Assembly: GCA_963819075.1 (NCBI GenBank)
Contig: CAWFUP010000001.1
Span: 558,001-622,000 of the forward strand
Direction of reading: 5' to 3'
DNA: 64,000 nucleotides
From: CAVQBJ01 sp963819075
GTDB lineage: Bacteria > Actinomycetota > Thermoleophilia > Solirubrobacterales > Solirubrobacteraceae
This document shows positions 16,547 to 26,244 of this stretch, one piece after another (positions within the stretch are counted from its first letter, which is position 1; each line of letters opens with the position of its first letter). The notes below the pieces were generated by a model. That model made no database searches and was not told the origin of the DNA. It saw only the letters and a list, made by a program, of their open reading frames with translations. The translations under genes were made by a program, and so were the position numbers.

Positions 16547-18711
16547 GCGCCACAGCTACCCCCCTTCGTGCCGGTGTTCACCAGCCGGCACCTGAACCGA
16601 CGATCACGGTGGGCCCGATCGGACGCCTGGGTCAGTACACCGCGACGCACTTTCGCACCGTGCTCGTCGGGTGGCTCGTGGTGGCGGTCGGCCTCGGATT
16701 CTTCGCGCCGCGCGTGGAGACCGCCCTATCTGGCGCCGGCTGGGAAGCGAGCGGATCTCAATCGGTGCAGGCGCGCAACCTGATCGACCGCAACTTCGCG
16801 GGACTCGGCAGCTACGGGCTGATGACCGTCGTCTACTCCCCGACGCAGACCGTCAGCAGCCCCGCATTCCAGTCGGCTGTGACGCCGCGTCGAGCAGACG
16901 CTGCGCGCCAATCCCGCCGTGCGCACCGTGGTCGCGCCGACGCCCGGGCTGTCGATCTCCCCCGACGGCCACACCGCGATCGTGCAGGGCGGCGCCGCGC
17001 GCAACCCTAACCAGATGGTGGCCGCCGCCGACTGCGCTGAAGGGCACGCTGCACGGCCTGTCAAGCGGCGCCGTGGTCGTCAATCTCACCGGTGCGCCGG
17101 GCATGTGGTCGGACTTCAACGCCGCCAATCGCTCGGCGATGCTCAAGTCCGAGGTCATCTCCTGGCCGGTGACGCTCGGCATCATGCTGCTCGCCTTCGG
17201 CTCGCTCGTCGCCGCCGGCCTGCCGCTGATGCTCACGATGATCGGCCTGCTCGCGGCCGCCGGGTCGCTGTACCTCGGCACCCGCGTCATTCCGATCTCG
17301 ATCTGGGCGATGAACTTCGCGCTGATGTTCGCGCTGGCGCTCGGCATCGACTACGCGCTGTTCATCGTCATGCGCTTCCGCGGCGCCTTCTTCGGATCCA
17401 AGCTGAGCGCGCAGGAGGCCACTGCGGTGACGATGGACACCGCCGGGAAGGCCGTCCTGTTCTCCGGGCTCACCGTCCTCATCTCGCTGACCGCGGTGAT
17501 GCTCGTCCCGAGCCCGGCGTTTCGCTCGATGAGCCTCGGCATCATGCTCGCGGTCATCTTCGTGCTCGCGGCGACATTGACGTTGCTGCCCGCGGTGCTG
17601 GCCAAGCTCGGACCGCGGGTGGACAAGCTCGCGCTGCCCTGGGCGCACTCCGGCGAGCACCGCTCGGCGCGCTTTGCCGCGTGGGGCGAGCGCCTGTGGC
17701 GCCACCCGTGGCTGTACGGCATCCCCGCGCTCGCCGTGCTGCTCGCGCTCGCGTTCCCGGTCACGCAGCTGAAGACGTCGATGCCCTCGATCAAGGTCGT
17801 GCCCACCGGCGACTCCTCGCGCATCGGGTACAACCAGGTGCAGGCCGCCATGGGCCCGGGCGCCACCGGACCCCTGCAACTGGTCACCACGCGCGGACAG
17901 GCCGCAACCGTCGCGCGCATCGCGCAAGAGCGACCCCGGCATCGCGCAGGTGCTGCCCCTCCAGCCCGGCCGCGGCGGGCTCGCCCTCGTCACCGCCGTC
18001 CCGCGCCAGGACCCCTCCAACCCCGCCGTCGGCGCCACCATCGACCGGTTGCGCTCCACGATGCCCACCGGGACCCTCGTCGGCGGCGCGGTGGCCGAGA
18101 ACCACGACCTACAGCACGTGCTATCGGCCAAGACCCCGCTGGTGATCGGCGTAGTGCTCGTGCTCGGGTTCCTGCTGCTGCTGTTCGCCCTGCAGGCCCC
18201 GCTGCTCGCTGCGGCCGGCGTGTTGACCAACCTGCTCGCGACGGGTGCCGCGTTCGGCATCGCCAAGCTCGTCTTCCAGAACGGCGACCTGCACTCGCTG
18301 CTCGGCTTCCAGCCCCAGGGGTTCCTCGACGCGTGGGGGCCGGTGTTCTTCTTCGCGATGATCTTCGCGATCTCGATGGACTACACCATGTTCCTGCTCT
18401 CCAGCGCCAAGGAGCACTGGGATCGCACCCACGACGCCAAGGAGGCGATGGTCGGCGGCGTCGCGCACTCCGGACGGGTGATCTTCGCCGCCGGCGCCGT
18501 GATGGTCGCGGTGTTCTTCACCTTCGCGCTCTCCGGGCCGCTGCCGCCCAAGGAGATGGGCATCATCCTCGGCGTCGCCGTGCTCCTCGACGCCGCGCTG
18601 ATCCGCCTGCTGCTGCTGCCGGTGCTGCTGCGCCTGATGGGCACCCGCGCCTGGTACCTGCCACGGTGGGCGCGACGCGTCCTTCCCGACGTGCGCTTCG
18701 GACACTCCTAG
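16543..18711 (+). pseudogene. MMPL/RND-family transporter with three frameshifts
   Basis: The coding signal of one MMPL-type membrane transporter (about 720 residues) passes through three frames. It starts MSATATPLRAG at 16543, shifts near 16884, near 17033 and near 17928, and ends LPDVRFGHS. Typical MMPL features are present: a first helix, an extracytoplasmic loop, two helix bundles with ALGIDYALFIVMRF and AISMDYTMFLLSS motifs, and a duplicated architecture. The ATGA overlap with the previous gene sets the start. MMPL proteins export lipids or small molecules by proton motive force. Three indels in otherwise well-preserved sequence suggest sequencing error, or very recent inactivation. Confidence 0.75.
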
Positions 18712-18716
18712 AGACC

Positions 18717-19313
18717 ATGCCTGACCGCGAAGTCATGACCTGGGACGCGCAGATGGCCGACCGCCTGGAAGGCCCCGAGCGCGAGCGCGACATGCCCGCC
18801 GAAGCCGTCGTGGACCTGCTCGCCCTCACCGGCAGCGAGACGGTGCTCGACTATGGCGCCGGCACCGGCCGGCTCACGCTCGCCGCCGCGCGCCGGCTCG
18901 CCCCGCACGGCCGCGTCATCGCGATCGAGGACAGCCACGAGATGTTCGAGCTGCTGAGCTCGAGGCTGGCCGAGATCCCCAACGCCGAGCCGCTGCTGAT
19001 CGAAGGCGACCACGTCCCGATCCCCGACGGGCAGGCCGACCGCATTCTCGCCGTCGACGTCCTGCACCACATCCGCCCCGACACGCTGCGCGAAATGCGA
19101 CGCCTGCTCGGCACCGACGGGCGGCTGGTGCTCATCGACTGGGACTCCGCCGCGCCGCCACGCGAGAACGGGCCACCCCGACACGTGCTGCTCAGCGCCG
19201 AGGACGCCATCGAGGAGCTCGCCGCCGCCGGCCTACCGGCGCAGCACGTCGACGCCCCCTTCGCCGACCGCTACACGCTTCGCTCCGCCGCCCCTCCCGG
19301 CCCTGGCGCCTGA
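18717..19313 (+). CDS. SAM-dependent methyltransferase
   Basis: This is a class I methyltransferase of 198 residues. Motif I is VLDYGAGTGRLTLAAA. The acidic motif II is IAIEDSHE, and DRILAVDVLHHI is the post-motif region. It opens five bases after the MMPL stop and ends two bases before the rhodanese ATG, so it belongs to the operon. The substrate is unknown. Given the context, methylation of a thiol or a sulfur metabolite is a guess only. Confidence 0.8.
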   Translation: MPDREVMTWDAQMADRLEGPERERDMPAEAVVDLLALTGSETVLDYGAGTGRLTLAAARRLAPHGRVIAIEDSHEMFELLSSRLAEIPNAEPLLIEGDHVPIPDGQADRILAVDVLHHIRPDTLREMRRLLGTDGRLVLIDWDSAAPPRENGPPRHVLLSAEDAIEELAAAGLPAQHVDAPFADRYTLRSAAPPGPGA

Positions 19314-19315
19314 CC

Positions 19316-19765
19316 ATGCGCCTGCGCCGGCAGATCCCGTCCATCGCGCCCGCTCAGGCCTCCAACCGCTTCTTCAGCGGCGCGATCTCACTCGTCGACG
19401 TCCGTAGCGACCCCGAGCACCGCTCTGTTCACGTCCCCGGCGCGCCGCACATCCCGCTCACCCAGCTTCGCGGTCGCCTGGACGAAATCCGCAGCGACCG
19501 GCCCGTCGCGCTGATCTGCCGCTCCGGGCACCGCAGCGCCCTGGCGACACGCATCGCGCAACGACACGGCCTCGACGCGATGAGCGTCACCGGCGGAATG
19601 CAAGCCTGGGTCGCCGCCAAGCTTCCCGCCGCCTGGCCCCACGACACCACGCTGCACAAGCATTGCCACAACACCGCCACCCTCCACGACGATGCAACCC
19701 CCCAACACGGTCGCGCCCCCGCGGGCACGGCCACCCCGCGAAGCGGACGCCTGCCACACCGATGA
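19316..19765 (+). CDS. Rhodanese with His-rich tail
   Basis: This single-domain rhodanese has 149 residues. The active loop is CRSGHRS with C68 as the persulfide-carrying residue, and VDVRSDPEH and GGMQAW motifs flank it. After residue 105 the protein continues into an unusual His/Thr/Pro-rich tail (LHKHCHNTATLHDD) not seen in standard rhodaneses. It may bind metal or be a disordered extension. Rhodaneses transfer sulfane sulfur, fitting the SQR product. Its stop overlaps the next start (ATGA). Confidence 0.85.
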   Translation: MRLRRQIPSIAPAQASNRFFSGAISLVDVRSDPEHRSVHVPGAPHIPLTQLRGRLDEIRSDRPVALICRSGHRSALATRIAQRHGLDAMSVTGGMQAWVAAKLPAAWPHDTTLHKHCHNTATLHDDATPQHGRAPAGTATPRSGRLPHR

Positions 19766-20250
19766 CCGTCCGCATAGACACAGCCCCGCTTGAGCGCCGC
19801 GCGCGCCGCGAGCCCACGCAGATGACCCCCACCGTGCTCAGCGACGACCCAGGCCTTGTGATCGTCGACGCGACGTGGGGCACGATCCAGCCGATGACGC
19901 TCGAGCCCGGCGTGCAGACCATCGGCGAGCTCGAGCTCATCGAGCACCTGCGCACCGGAGGACAGCTGATCGACACGCGTCGCGCCCCATTCGTCGATGA
20001 GGGAACGATTCCCGGAGCGCTGGCGATCGCGCACACCGAGATCGAAGAGCACCTAGACGAGCTTGATCGCGACCACCCGATCGTCGTCTTCTGCAACGGC
20101 CCCCAATGCGCGGCCACACCCGACGCCGTGCGGCGCCTCATCACCGCCGGCCGCCCGGCCGAGCTGATCCTCTACTACCGCGGCGGCATCCACGACTGGG
20201 CCACGCTCGGGCTGCCGCTGGCGCGCGCCGGCACCCATGCTGGTGTCTGA
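19762..20250 (+). CDS. Rhodanese-like sulfurtransferase
   Basis: This second rhodanese has 162 residues and an active loop CNGPQCAAT (C111, second Cys 116). The rhodanese fold spans about residues 50-155 (LIDTRRAPFVDEGTIPGA, then YYRGGIHDW). An N-terminal 45-residue extension precedes it. The start is set by the ATGA overlap with the first rhodanese. Together the two probably pass sulfur from SQR persulfide to acceptors. Confidence 0.85.
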   Translation: MTVRIDTAPLERRARREPTQMTPTVLSDDPGLVIVDATWGTIQPMTLEPGVQTIGELELIEHLRTGGQLIDTRRAPFVDEGTIPGALAIAHTEIEEHLDELDRDHPIVVFCNGPQCAATPDAVRRLITAGRPAELILYYRGGIHDWATLGLPLARAGTHAGV

Positions 20251-20430
20251 CCGCGTAGCGCGCACAGCCGCCCAGCGCGCGGCAAATGCCGGCACGTTGG
20301 AGTCGTTTGCCGCAGACGCGTGCGTGGCGCGCGCGGATGAACCTCCCCGCCAGCGCCATCACCATCAAGACCGTCAACCGAAGGAGCCAGCGATGCCGTC
20401 GCACCGTTCCCAGCCATCCCGGTGGCGGCC

Positions 20431-20919
20431 ATGAGCATGACCGCCAGCGCCCGTCGGGTGGGCAACACGCTCAAGCACGAGGTGGACGTCAACGGCCGCC
20501 ACGTGATCGTCACCGACGAGCCCCAGCGCCTCGGCGGGACCGACGAGGGACCAGCACCCCACGAGCTGCTCGCCGCGACCCTCGCCTCGTGCATCGCCAC
20601 GATGATCGCCACCTACGCGCAGAACCGCGACTGGGACATCGGCGAGCTCACCGTCGACGTCGATTACGACACCGAGAGCACCCCGCGGCGCTTTCGCATC
20701 GATCTGCATCTACCCCGCCGCCTCACGCCCGACCAGCGCCAACGCCTGGAACGCGTCGCCCAGACCTGCCCCGTGCGCCGAGCCCTCGAGGCCGGGTTCG
20801 TGTTCGAGGAGCAGGTGGTCAGTCCCACCGACCCGGTCGCCGGCGGACGACGACTCCCGACCGAGCCTGCTCAGAAGCCGAGGCGGACGAGCGAGGCCAA
20901 ACCGAAGACAGCGGCGTAG
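20431..20919 (+). CDS. OsmC family peroxiredoxin-like protein
   Basis: This OsmC/Ohr-fold protein has 162 residues and the two conserved cysteines C54 (TLASCIATM) and C113 (QTCPVRRAL). Such proteins reduce organic peroxides and some act on persulfides, fitting the SQR-rhodanese context. It starts at the ATG at 20431, though a GTG at 20422 is also in frame. A 180-base gap after the rhodanese could hold its own promoter. The last 25 residues are Lys/Arg/Ala-rich and probably disordered. Confidence 0.85.
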   Translation: MSMTASARRVGNTLKHEVDVNGRHVIVTDEPQRLGGTDEGPAPHELLAATLASCIATMIATYAQNRDWDIGELTVDVDYDTESTPRRFRIDLHLPRRLTPDQRQRLERVAQTCPVRRALEAGFVFEEQVVSPTDPVAGGRRLPTEPAQKPRRTSEAKPKTAA

Positions 20920-21085
20920 GCGGCGAACGGTGTCACCGTCCTCGTCGTGAAGGATGCAGGCCAGGCGTCCCTCGTCGAGGACCGTCCGTCAGTCAAGCCG
21001 CCCCCTGGTCCATTCCGATCTCGCGCGGAGGTCGGCGGCCCACCCGACGCGCGCCCGCGGCGCTTGCGGTGGCACGCCGCCCACG

Positions 21086-21143
21086 GGGCAGCGCTTCTCA
21101 CACCGCCCGAACATCGTCAGGCGCGGCCTGTTGGCTGGCGAGC
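21086..21143 (+). pseudogene. Fragment matching ClC-channel N-terminus
   Basis: One plus frame reads RFSHRPNIVRRGLLAG, matching the start of the ClC protein at 23100 (RWFSHQPNIVGRGIVAG). The differences are mainly third-position, so the match reflects shared protein coding. Homology stops on both sides, leaving a short gene remnant. It overlaps the 3' end of lgt on the other strand. Confidence 0.4.
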
Positions 21144-22004
21144 GCGGTGTGCGTCTGGAGACTCGCCAGCGCCGGTGCGCGTGTGCGCGGGAGCGACCAC
21201 GGGCAGGGTCGATACGGGCCCGGCGCGAGCGGACTGCGTGTGCCGGAACCAGGCCAGGCCGGCGACGGTGAACAGGATGGCGACCCAGAAGTTCAGGCGC
21301 TCGCCGAGGAGATGGTGGGCGGGATCGACTCGCAGCAGCTCCTCGAAGATTCGAAACGCCGAGTAGCCCGCGACATACAGCGCAAACAGCCCCGGCGGCC
21401 GCACGCGCCCGCGCCGGTAGAGGACGATCAGAACGCCCGCGAGGGCGAGGTCGAACAGCAACTCATACAGAAACGTCGGCTGAAACGTGGGGTCGCTCAG
21501 GTAGCGCGCGGGCCGGTGGGCGGGGCTGATCTGAAGTGCCCACGGCAGGCTCGTAGGGCCGCCGAACAGCTCCTGGTTGAAGTAGTTGCCGACCCGCCCG
21601 ATCGCTTGTGCGATCAGCAGTCCGGGGGCGGCCGCGTCCATGAACGGCGCGATCGCGACACGGTGGCGCCGAAGCGGGACGAGCGCGCCGAGGAACCCGC
21701 CGGCGATGCCGCCCCAGATGCCGAGCCCGCCCTGCCACACGGCCAGCCAGCCCCACCAGTTGTGCGGCACCGTGTTCCAGCTGGTGATGTCGTGATACAG
21801 ACGTCCACCAAGGATTCCCGCCGGGACGCCCCACAGAGCAACCGCGTAGACGAGGTCGGGGTCCCCGCCGCGGCGGGCCCACAGTCGCCGGGTGCATAGC
21901 ACCGCGGCGCTGATTCCGACCGCGTAGGAGAGTCCGTAGAAGTGGAAATACAACGGGCCGAGGTGAAATCCGTTGGCCGAGGGGCTGGGGATCGAGGCGA
22001 TCAC
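21117..22004 (-). CDS. lgt: Prolipoprotein diacylglyceryl transferase
   Basis: Lgt moves diacylglycerol from phosphatidylglycerol to the lipobox Cys of prelipoproteins in the membrane. The 295-residue protein has seven likely membrane helices and the signature GRVGNYFNQELFGGPT. It also has GGLGIWGGIAGG and the C-terminal GYSAFRIFEELLRVDP stretch. I start at the GTG at 22004, giving MIASIPSPSANGF; the open frame continues far upstream without family sequence. The C-terminal 25 residues lie antisense to the ClC fragment and may be an extension. It is divergent from the GntR gene. Confidence 0.85.
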   Translation of the reverse strand: MIASIPSPSANGFHLGPLYFHFYGLSYAVGISAAVLCTRRLWARRGGDPDLVYAVALWGVPAGILGGRLYHDITSWNTVPHNWWGWLAVWQGGLGIWGGIAGGFLGALVPLRRHRVAIAPFMDAAAPGLLIAQAIGRVGNYFNQELFGGPTSLPWALQISPAHRPARYLSDPTFQPTFLYELLFDLALAGVLIVLYRRGRVRPPGLFALYVAGYSAFRIFEELLRVDPAHHLLGERLNFWVAILFTVAGLAWFRHTQSARAGPVSTLPVVAPAHTRTGAGESPDAHRARQPTGRA

Positions 22005-22200
22005 CGCGGCGCGGGCTGCCCGCGTGAACGGCGGCTGACGGATGCCGGCCAGCGCCGCCGGCGGACCACGACGGCGCGTCGGCGACTGAGCTGGATCTCG
22101 CGGGCGTGAACCATGCGCATGCGACAGCACTCGCGCGGACGCGCGAATCGGGCATATGGGCGGACGACCCGATCGTCCCGATGGGCCGCCCGCCCATGCT

Positions 22201-22212
22201 GTACGATTGTAC
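22201..22212 (+). promoter_or_regulatory. Palindromic GntR operator
   Basis: GTACGATTGTAC is an inverted repeat of GTAC around four bases. It lies seven bases before the TTG I take as the GntR start, in the lgt/gntR divergent region. HutC-type GntR regulators bind short palindromes of this kind, so autoregulation and control of lgt are plausible. Confidence 0.45.
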
Positions 22213-22218
22213 GCACTT

Positions 22219-22995
22219 TTGTCGACGAGCGACCCACCGATCGACAGAACCGACCCGCTCCCACTGTGGGCCCAGGTTCTCGCGGACCTGCGCAACCGCC
22301 TGCAGGCCGGGCAGTTTGAGCAGCGCTTCCCCACCGATGAGCAACTCGTCGCCGAGTATGAGGTCTCACGCCAAACGGTTCGCGAGGCCGTTCGACGCCT
22401 CGCCGACGAGGGGTTGCTGGAGCGCACCCGCGGGCGCGGAACCCGGGTCAAAGCCTTCGAGCAGACCGCCGGGACGCTGGAGTCACTCTATGAGCAGGTA
22501 CGAACACAGGGAGCCACGCAACGCAGCGTTGTGCACGCCGCGCAGATCGTCACCGACGCCGCGATCGCGCAACGACTGACTCTCCCCGACGACGCAGCGC
22601 TCGTCTACATCGAGCGCCTGCGCCTGGCCGACGAGGAACCGCTCGCGCTGGACCGGGCCTGGCTGCCGGCGAGGATCGCCCGGCCGCTGCTCGGCCGTGA
22701 CCTCACTCGCACTGGGCTCTACGTCGAGCTTGCCCGAACCTGCGGCGCCGAGGGCCTGTACGCCAGCGAGCGCATCCGACCGGTGCTGCCACGACCCGAG
22801 GATCGCCGCACGCTGAGGTTGCCGCGGGGAGAGGCGGCCTTCTCGATCGAGCGGCTCACCAGGGCCCGCGACGACGTGCCCGTCGAATGGCGCTGGAGCC
22901 TCGTGCGCGGGGACCGCTACACGATCAAGATCGAGCTCTCGGCCAGCCGCCACGGGACGCCCGGTCTGCCCTGGGCGTCGTCGACGCCGGAGTGA
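22219..22995 (+). CDS. GntR/HutC-family transcriptional regulator
   Basis: This regulator has an N-terminal winged helix (FPTDEQLVAEYEVSRQTVREAVRRLADEGLLERTRGRGTRV region) and a C-terminal UTRA ligand domain, about 258 residues in all. The frame is open to an ATG at 22156, but that would translate across the palindrome at 22201. A TTG at 22219 is therefore the better start. It lies upstream of the ClC gene (gap 104 bases) and divergent from lgt. The ligand is unknown. Confidence 0.8.
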   Translation: MSTSDPPIDRTDPLPLWAQVLADLRNRLQAGQFEQRFPTDEQLVAEYEVSRQTVREAVRRLADEGLLERTRGRGTRVKAFEQTAGTLESLYEQVRTQGATQRSVVHAAQIVTDAAIAQRLTLPDDAALVYIERLRLADEEPLALDRAWLPARIARPLLGRDLTRTGLYVELARTCGAEGLYASERIRPVLPRPEDRRTLRLPRGEAAFSIERLTRARDDVPVEWRWSLVRGDRYTIKIELSASRHGTPGLPWASSTPE

Positions 22996-23099
22996 TCGTG
23001 TCGGCGCCCTCTTCTCGCCCGGCGCCGATCGTCCACGACGGCCCGCCCCGCCGTTTGGCGTGCCGGAACGTCGCCGCGGCAGAACCTGGCTGGTGACGC

Positions 23100-24536
23100 G
23101 TGGACGCCGACGCTGACGGGCGCTGGTTCTCCCACCAGCCAAACATCGTCGGGCGGGGCATCGTGGCCGGCTACAGCCTGCGCTTCTGGGGACTGGTCGT
23201 AGCCCTCGGCGTCACCACGGGCATTGCCGGCGCGTTGCTGATGGCGCTGCTGTACACCGTCCAGCATCTCGCCTGGGGTTATCACTCGGGCACGTTCCTC
23301 GCCGGCGTACAGGCGGCCCCGTCCTGGCGTCACATCGTGGTGCTGCTTGCCGCCGCGGTGATCGTCGGCGCGGGAGCGCTCCTGCTCGAGCGCCTGTCCT
23401 CCTCAGGTGGCGGCGAGATCTCCGAGTCGCTGTGGCTGCGCGGGGCGCGGGTCCCCACCATCCCAGCACTCGGGCGCGGCGTGCTGTCGATCGTGACTGT
23501 CGGCATGGGGTCCTCGCTCGGCCGCGAAGCGGCGCCCCAGCTGGCCGGCGCGGCGGCGGCCAGCCGCCTGTCCGACTGGGCCGCGCTGCCCGGCTGGCAG
23601 CGGCGGCTGCTGGTGGCCTCCGGCGCCGGCGCGGGGATGGCCGCCGTCTACAACGTGCCGCTCGGCGGCGCGCTGTTCGCGCTGGAGGTGCTGCTCGGCA
23701 GCCTCGCGCTGCCGCTCGTGCTCCCCGCCCTGGCGACGTCGCTGATCGCCACCGCGGTGGCGTGGGTCAGCCTCGGCGACGGGCCGACCTATCACGTGCC
23801 CAGCTACGGCGCCGACCTGTCCACGATCGTGTTCGCCACGCTCATCGGCCCAATCGCCGGCCTCGCCGCCGTCGCCTGGGTGCGCACCATCGCGCGGGCC
23901 AACAAGGTGCGCCCGCGCGGGCGCGGACGCGTGCTGGCCCCGCTCGTCGTGTTCGTCGCGCTGGGAGCGGTGTCGATCCCCTATCCCCAGTTGCTGGGCA
24001 ACGGGCTGGACATCGTTCAGCTGACCGCCCTCGGGGCCGTCTCGGTCGGACTGCTCGCCATCCTGCTCGTGCTCAAGCCGATCGCCACCGCCGCCTGCCT
24101 GGGGTCGGGAGCCCCCGGTGGGCTGTTCACCCCGACGCTCACCGTCGGGGTGCTCCTCGCGGGGCTGGCCGGCGCCGGCTGGTCGCACCTGTGGCCGGGA
24201 ACACCGGCCGGCAGCTACGCGCTCATCGGCGGCGCCGCCCTGCTGGCGGCCGCCATGCAGGGACCGCTGTCCGCCGTCGTGCTGGCGCTTGAGCTCACGC
24301 GACACACCGACGCGCTGATGGTTCCCACGCTGCTCGCCGTCACCGAGGCGACCATCCTGGCCCGCCGCATGGGCGCTCCCTCGATCTACTCCGCGCGCCT
24401 CGGCTTGGACGGCGCATCCCGGTGGGGCGAGACGGCCGCCTCGCGGTCGCTGCGTGCCCTCGACGACCCGCCGACGTCGGCGCAGGAGCAAGCACCCGTC
24501 GGGTCGGCGGAGGCGCCCGACCGTGTAGGAGACTGA
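23100..24536 (+). CDS. ClC-family chloride channel/antiporter
   Basis: This ClC transporter has 478 residues and about ten or more helices. SSSGGGEIS stands where GSGIP normally is. GSSLGREAAP keeps the gating glutamate of GREGP, and GAPGGLFTP matches GxFxP. The retained Glu allows a Cl/H antiporter or a channel, possibly fluoride- or acid-related. The N-terminal motif FSHQPNIVGRG recurs as a fragment at 21086-21143. It lies downstream of the GntR gene and may be regulated by it. Confidence 0.85.
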   Translation: MDADADGRWFSHQPNIVGRGIVAGYSLRFWGLVVALGVTTGIAGALLMALLYTVQHLAWGYHSGTFLAGVQAAPSWRHIVVLLAAAVIVGAGALLLERLSSSGGGEISESLWLRGARVPTIPALGRGVLSIVTVGMGSSLGREAAPQLAGAAAASRLSDWAALPGWQRRLLVASGAGAGMAAVYNVPLGGALFALEVLLGSLALPLVLPALATSLIATAVAWVSLGDGPTYHVPSYGADLSTIVFATLIGPIAGLAAVAWVRTIARANKVRPRGRGRVLAPLVVFVALGAVSIPYPQLLGNGLDIVQLTALGAVSVGLLAILLVLKPIATAACLGSGAPGGLFTPTLTVGVLLAGLAGAGWSHLWPGTPAGSYALIGGAALLAAAMQGPLSAVVLALELTRHTDALMVPTLLAVTEATILARRMGAPSIYSARLGLDGASRWGETAASRSLRALDDPPTSAQEQAPVGSAEAPDRVGD

Positions 24537-24544
24537 GCGCGCCC

Positions 24545-24864
24545 TCAGGCGCCGTGCAGCTCGCCGGCCAGCGCGGTCACGCGACGTTCGATGTCGTCGC
24601 GCACGCGCCTGACCTCGACCAGCTCGGCTCCCGCGGGGTCCCCGACGCGCCAGTCTACGTGACGCGCGGTGCTCTCGCTCATCGCGACCTGCACGTTTGG
24701 ATCCTCGGCCACCCGGCCCTGCGCGAGCTGACGCGCGGACTGCTCGACGATCGAACGCACGATGTCGGGATCGACGATTCCATCGAACTCAGCAGTCAGC
24801 GTCCTGACCGTGGCTCGAGCTGCGCCCGAACCGCCGGGTCAAACGGCGATGACTCCTCCACCAT
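24545..24864 (-). pseudogene. Small three-helix-type protein, frameshifted
   Basis: A minus-strand coding signal reads MVEESSPFDPAVRAQLE, then after one missing base near 24816 continues ATVRTLTAEFDGIVDPD and on to RVTALAGELHGA (about 106 residues). The central part resembles small three-helix-bundle dimerisation domains, but the match is loose. Without the frameshift the gene would start at the GTG at 24760 (71 residues). It ends eight bases from the ClC stop, convergent with it. Function unknown. Confidence 0.45.
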
Positions 24865-24999
24865 CTCCGCAAGTCCCAGCAAATGCCAACCGGGCCCGCT
24901 GTGAAGAGATGGCTAACGCGCGTGTCGGGTGTTTCCCGCAGGGGCTCTTCGGGGCGGTTCGGATAGCAGGGCAACCTCGGCGGGCGAACATGACCCCCT

Positions 25000-26244
25000 G
25001 TGCCGCATCAAATCGTCATCCTCGGCGGAGGAACCGGAGGTACCCTCGTCGCCAACCGCCTGCAGCGCGTCTATGGCGACGCGGCGCAGATCGTCGTCGT
25101 CGACCGTGACGACGATCACCTGTACCAGCCCGGGCTGCTGTTCGTGCCGTTCGGCTTGGCGCAACCCGGCGATCTCGTCCGCTCCCGCCAGGCCCAGCTG
25201 CACAGCGGCATCCGCTTCGTGCTCGCCGACATCGACCACGTCGATCACGGAGCGCAGGCGGTGCACCTCGCCGACGGACCCCCGCTCCCGTACGACGTGC
25301 TGGTGATCGCGACCGGAGCGTCGCTGCTGGCGCAGGAGACCGAGGGCCTGAGCTGGGGCGACACCGTCCACAGCTTCTACTCGCTGGAGTCCGCCCTCGC
25401 GTTGCGCGACGCGCTCGAGCGCTTCCAGCACGGCCGGCTGGTCGTCGACATCGTCGACATGCCGATCAAGTGCCCGGTCGCGCCGCTTGAGTTCTGCTTC
25501 CTGGCCGACTGGCACCTGCGCGAACGCGGCATCCGCGACGACGTCCAGCTCACCTTCATCACGCCCCTGGACGCCGCGTTCACGCGGCCCGTCGCCGCCG
25601 AGCAGCTCGGCGAGCTACTGGCGCGCAAGGGCGTCGCGCTGCAGAGCGAGTTCGCGACCGGACAGGTCGACGCGCCAACCGGCCGGGTGATCAGCTTCGA
25701 CGAGCGCGAGGTCGCGTTCGACCTGCTCGTCGCGATCCCGGTCCACGGCGGCGCGGACTACGTCGCGCGCTCGCCCGGACTGGGCGACCCGATGAACTTC
25801 GTCCCAACCGACCCGCACACCCTGCAATCGAAGGCCGCCCCGAACGTGTTCGCGATCGGCGACGCGACCAACCTGCCCACCTCCAAGGCCGGCTCGGTCA
25901 CCCACTTCGAGGGCGAGACGCTCGTGCACAACGTCCGCGCGTTCCTGGCCGGCGAGCCACTGGAGGGCTCCTACGACGGTCACGCCAACTGCTTCGTGGA
26001 GACCGGCTTTCACAAGGCGCTGCTGATCGACTTCAACTACGACGTGCAGCCCCTCCCCGGCCGCTACCCCAACCCACACCTCGGCCCGCTACCGCTGCTG
26101 GCCGAGTCGCGCCTGAACCACCTGGCCAAGCTCGCCTTCCAGTCGCTGTACTGGCACGCCCTGCTACCCGGGCACGACCTGCCCGGCATCAGCGCCCAGC
26201 TGGGCCACGGCGAACCCTCACCGACGACAGGAGCAGCAACATGA
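25000..26244 (+). CDS. SQR-like FAD/NAD(P) oxidoreductase
   Basis: This flavoprotein of the SQR/Ndh2 superfamily has 414 residues. FAD-binding motifs are VILGGGTGGT (residues 7-16) and FAIGDATNLP (about 284-293). Cysteines C158 (IKCPVAP), C166 and C331 (ANCFVETG) match two SQR catalytic positions, but the first SQR Cys is lacking, as in divergent SQR types. C-terminal amphipathic helices could sit on the membrane. The GTG at 25000 is the start. Its TGA overlaps the tusE-like ATG (ATGA), and dsrE follows, so it probably feeds or draws sulfur through that relay. Confidence 0.8.
   Translation: MPHQIVILGGGTGGTLVANRLQRVYGDAAQIVVVDRDDDHLYQPGLLFVPFGLAQPGDLVRSRQAQLHSGIRFVLADIDHVDHGAQAVHLADGPPLPYDVLVIATGASLLAQETEGLSWGDTVHSFYSLESALALRDALERFQHGRLVVDIVDMPIKCPVAPLEFCFLADWHLRERGIRDDVQLTFITPLDAAFTRPVAAEQLGELLARKGVALQSEFATGQVDAPTGRVISFDEREVAFDLLVAIPVHGGADYVARSPGLGDPMNFVPTDPHTLQSKAAPNVFAIGDATNLPTSKAGSVTHFEGETLVHNVRAFLAGEPLEGSYDGHANCFVETGFHKALLIDFNYDVQPLPGRYPNPHLGPLPLLAESRLNHLAKLAFQSLYWHALLPGHDLPGISAQLGHGEPSPTTGAAT

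Noticed and set aside
22156..22199. Hairpin as transcription terminator
   Set aside because: It lies between two divergent gene starts, so no transcript would need to end there.
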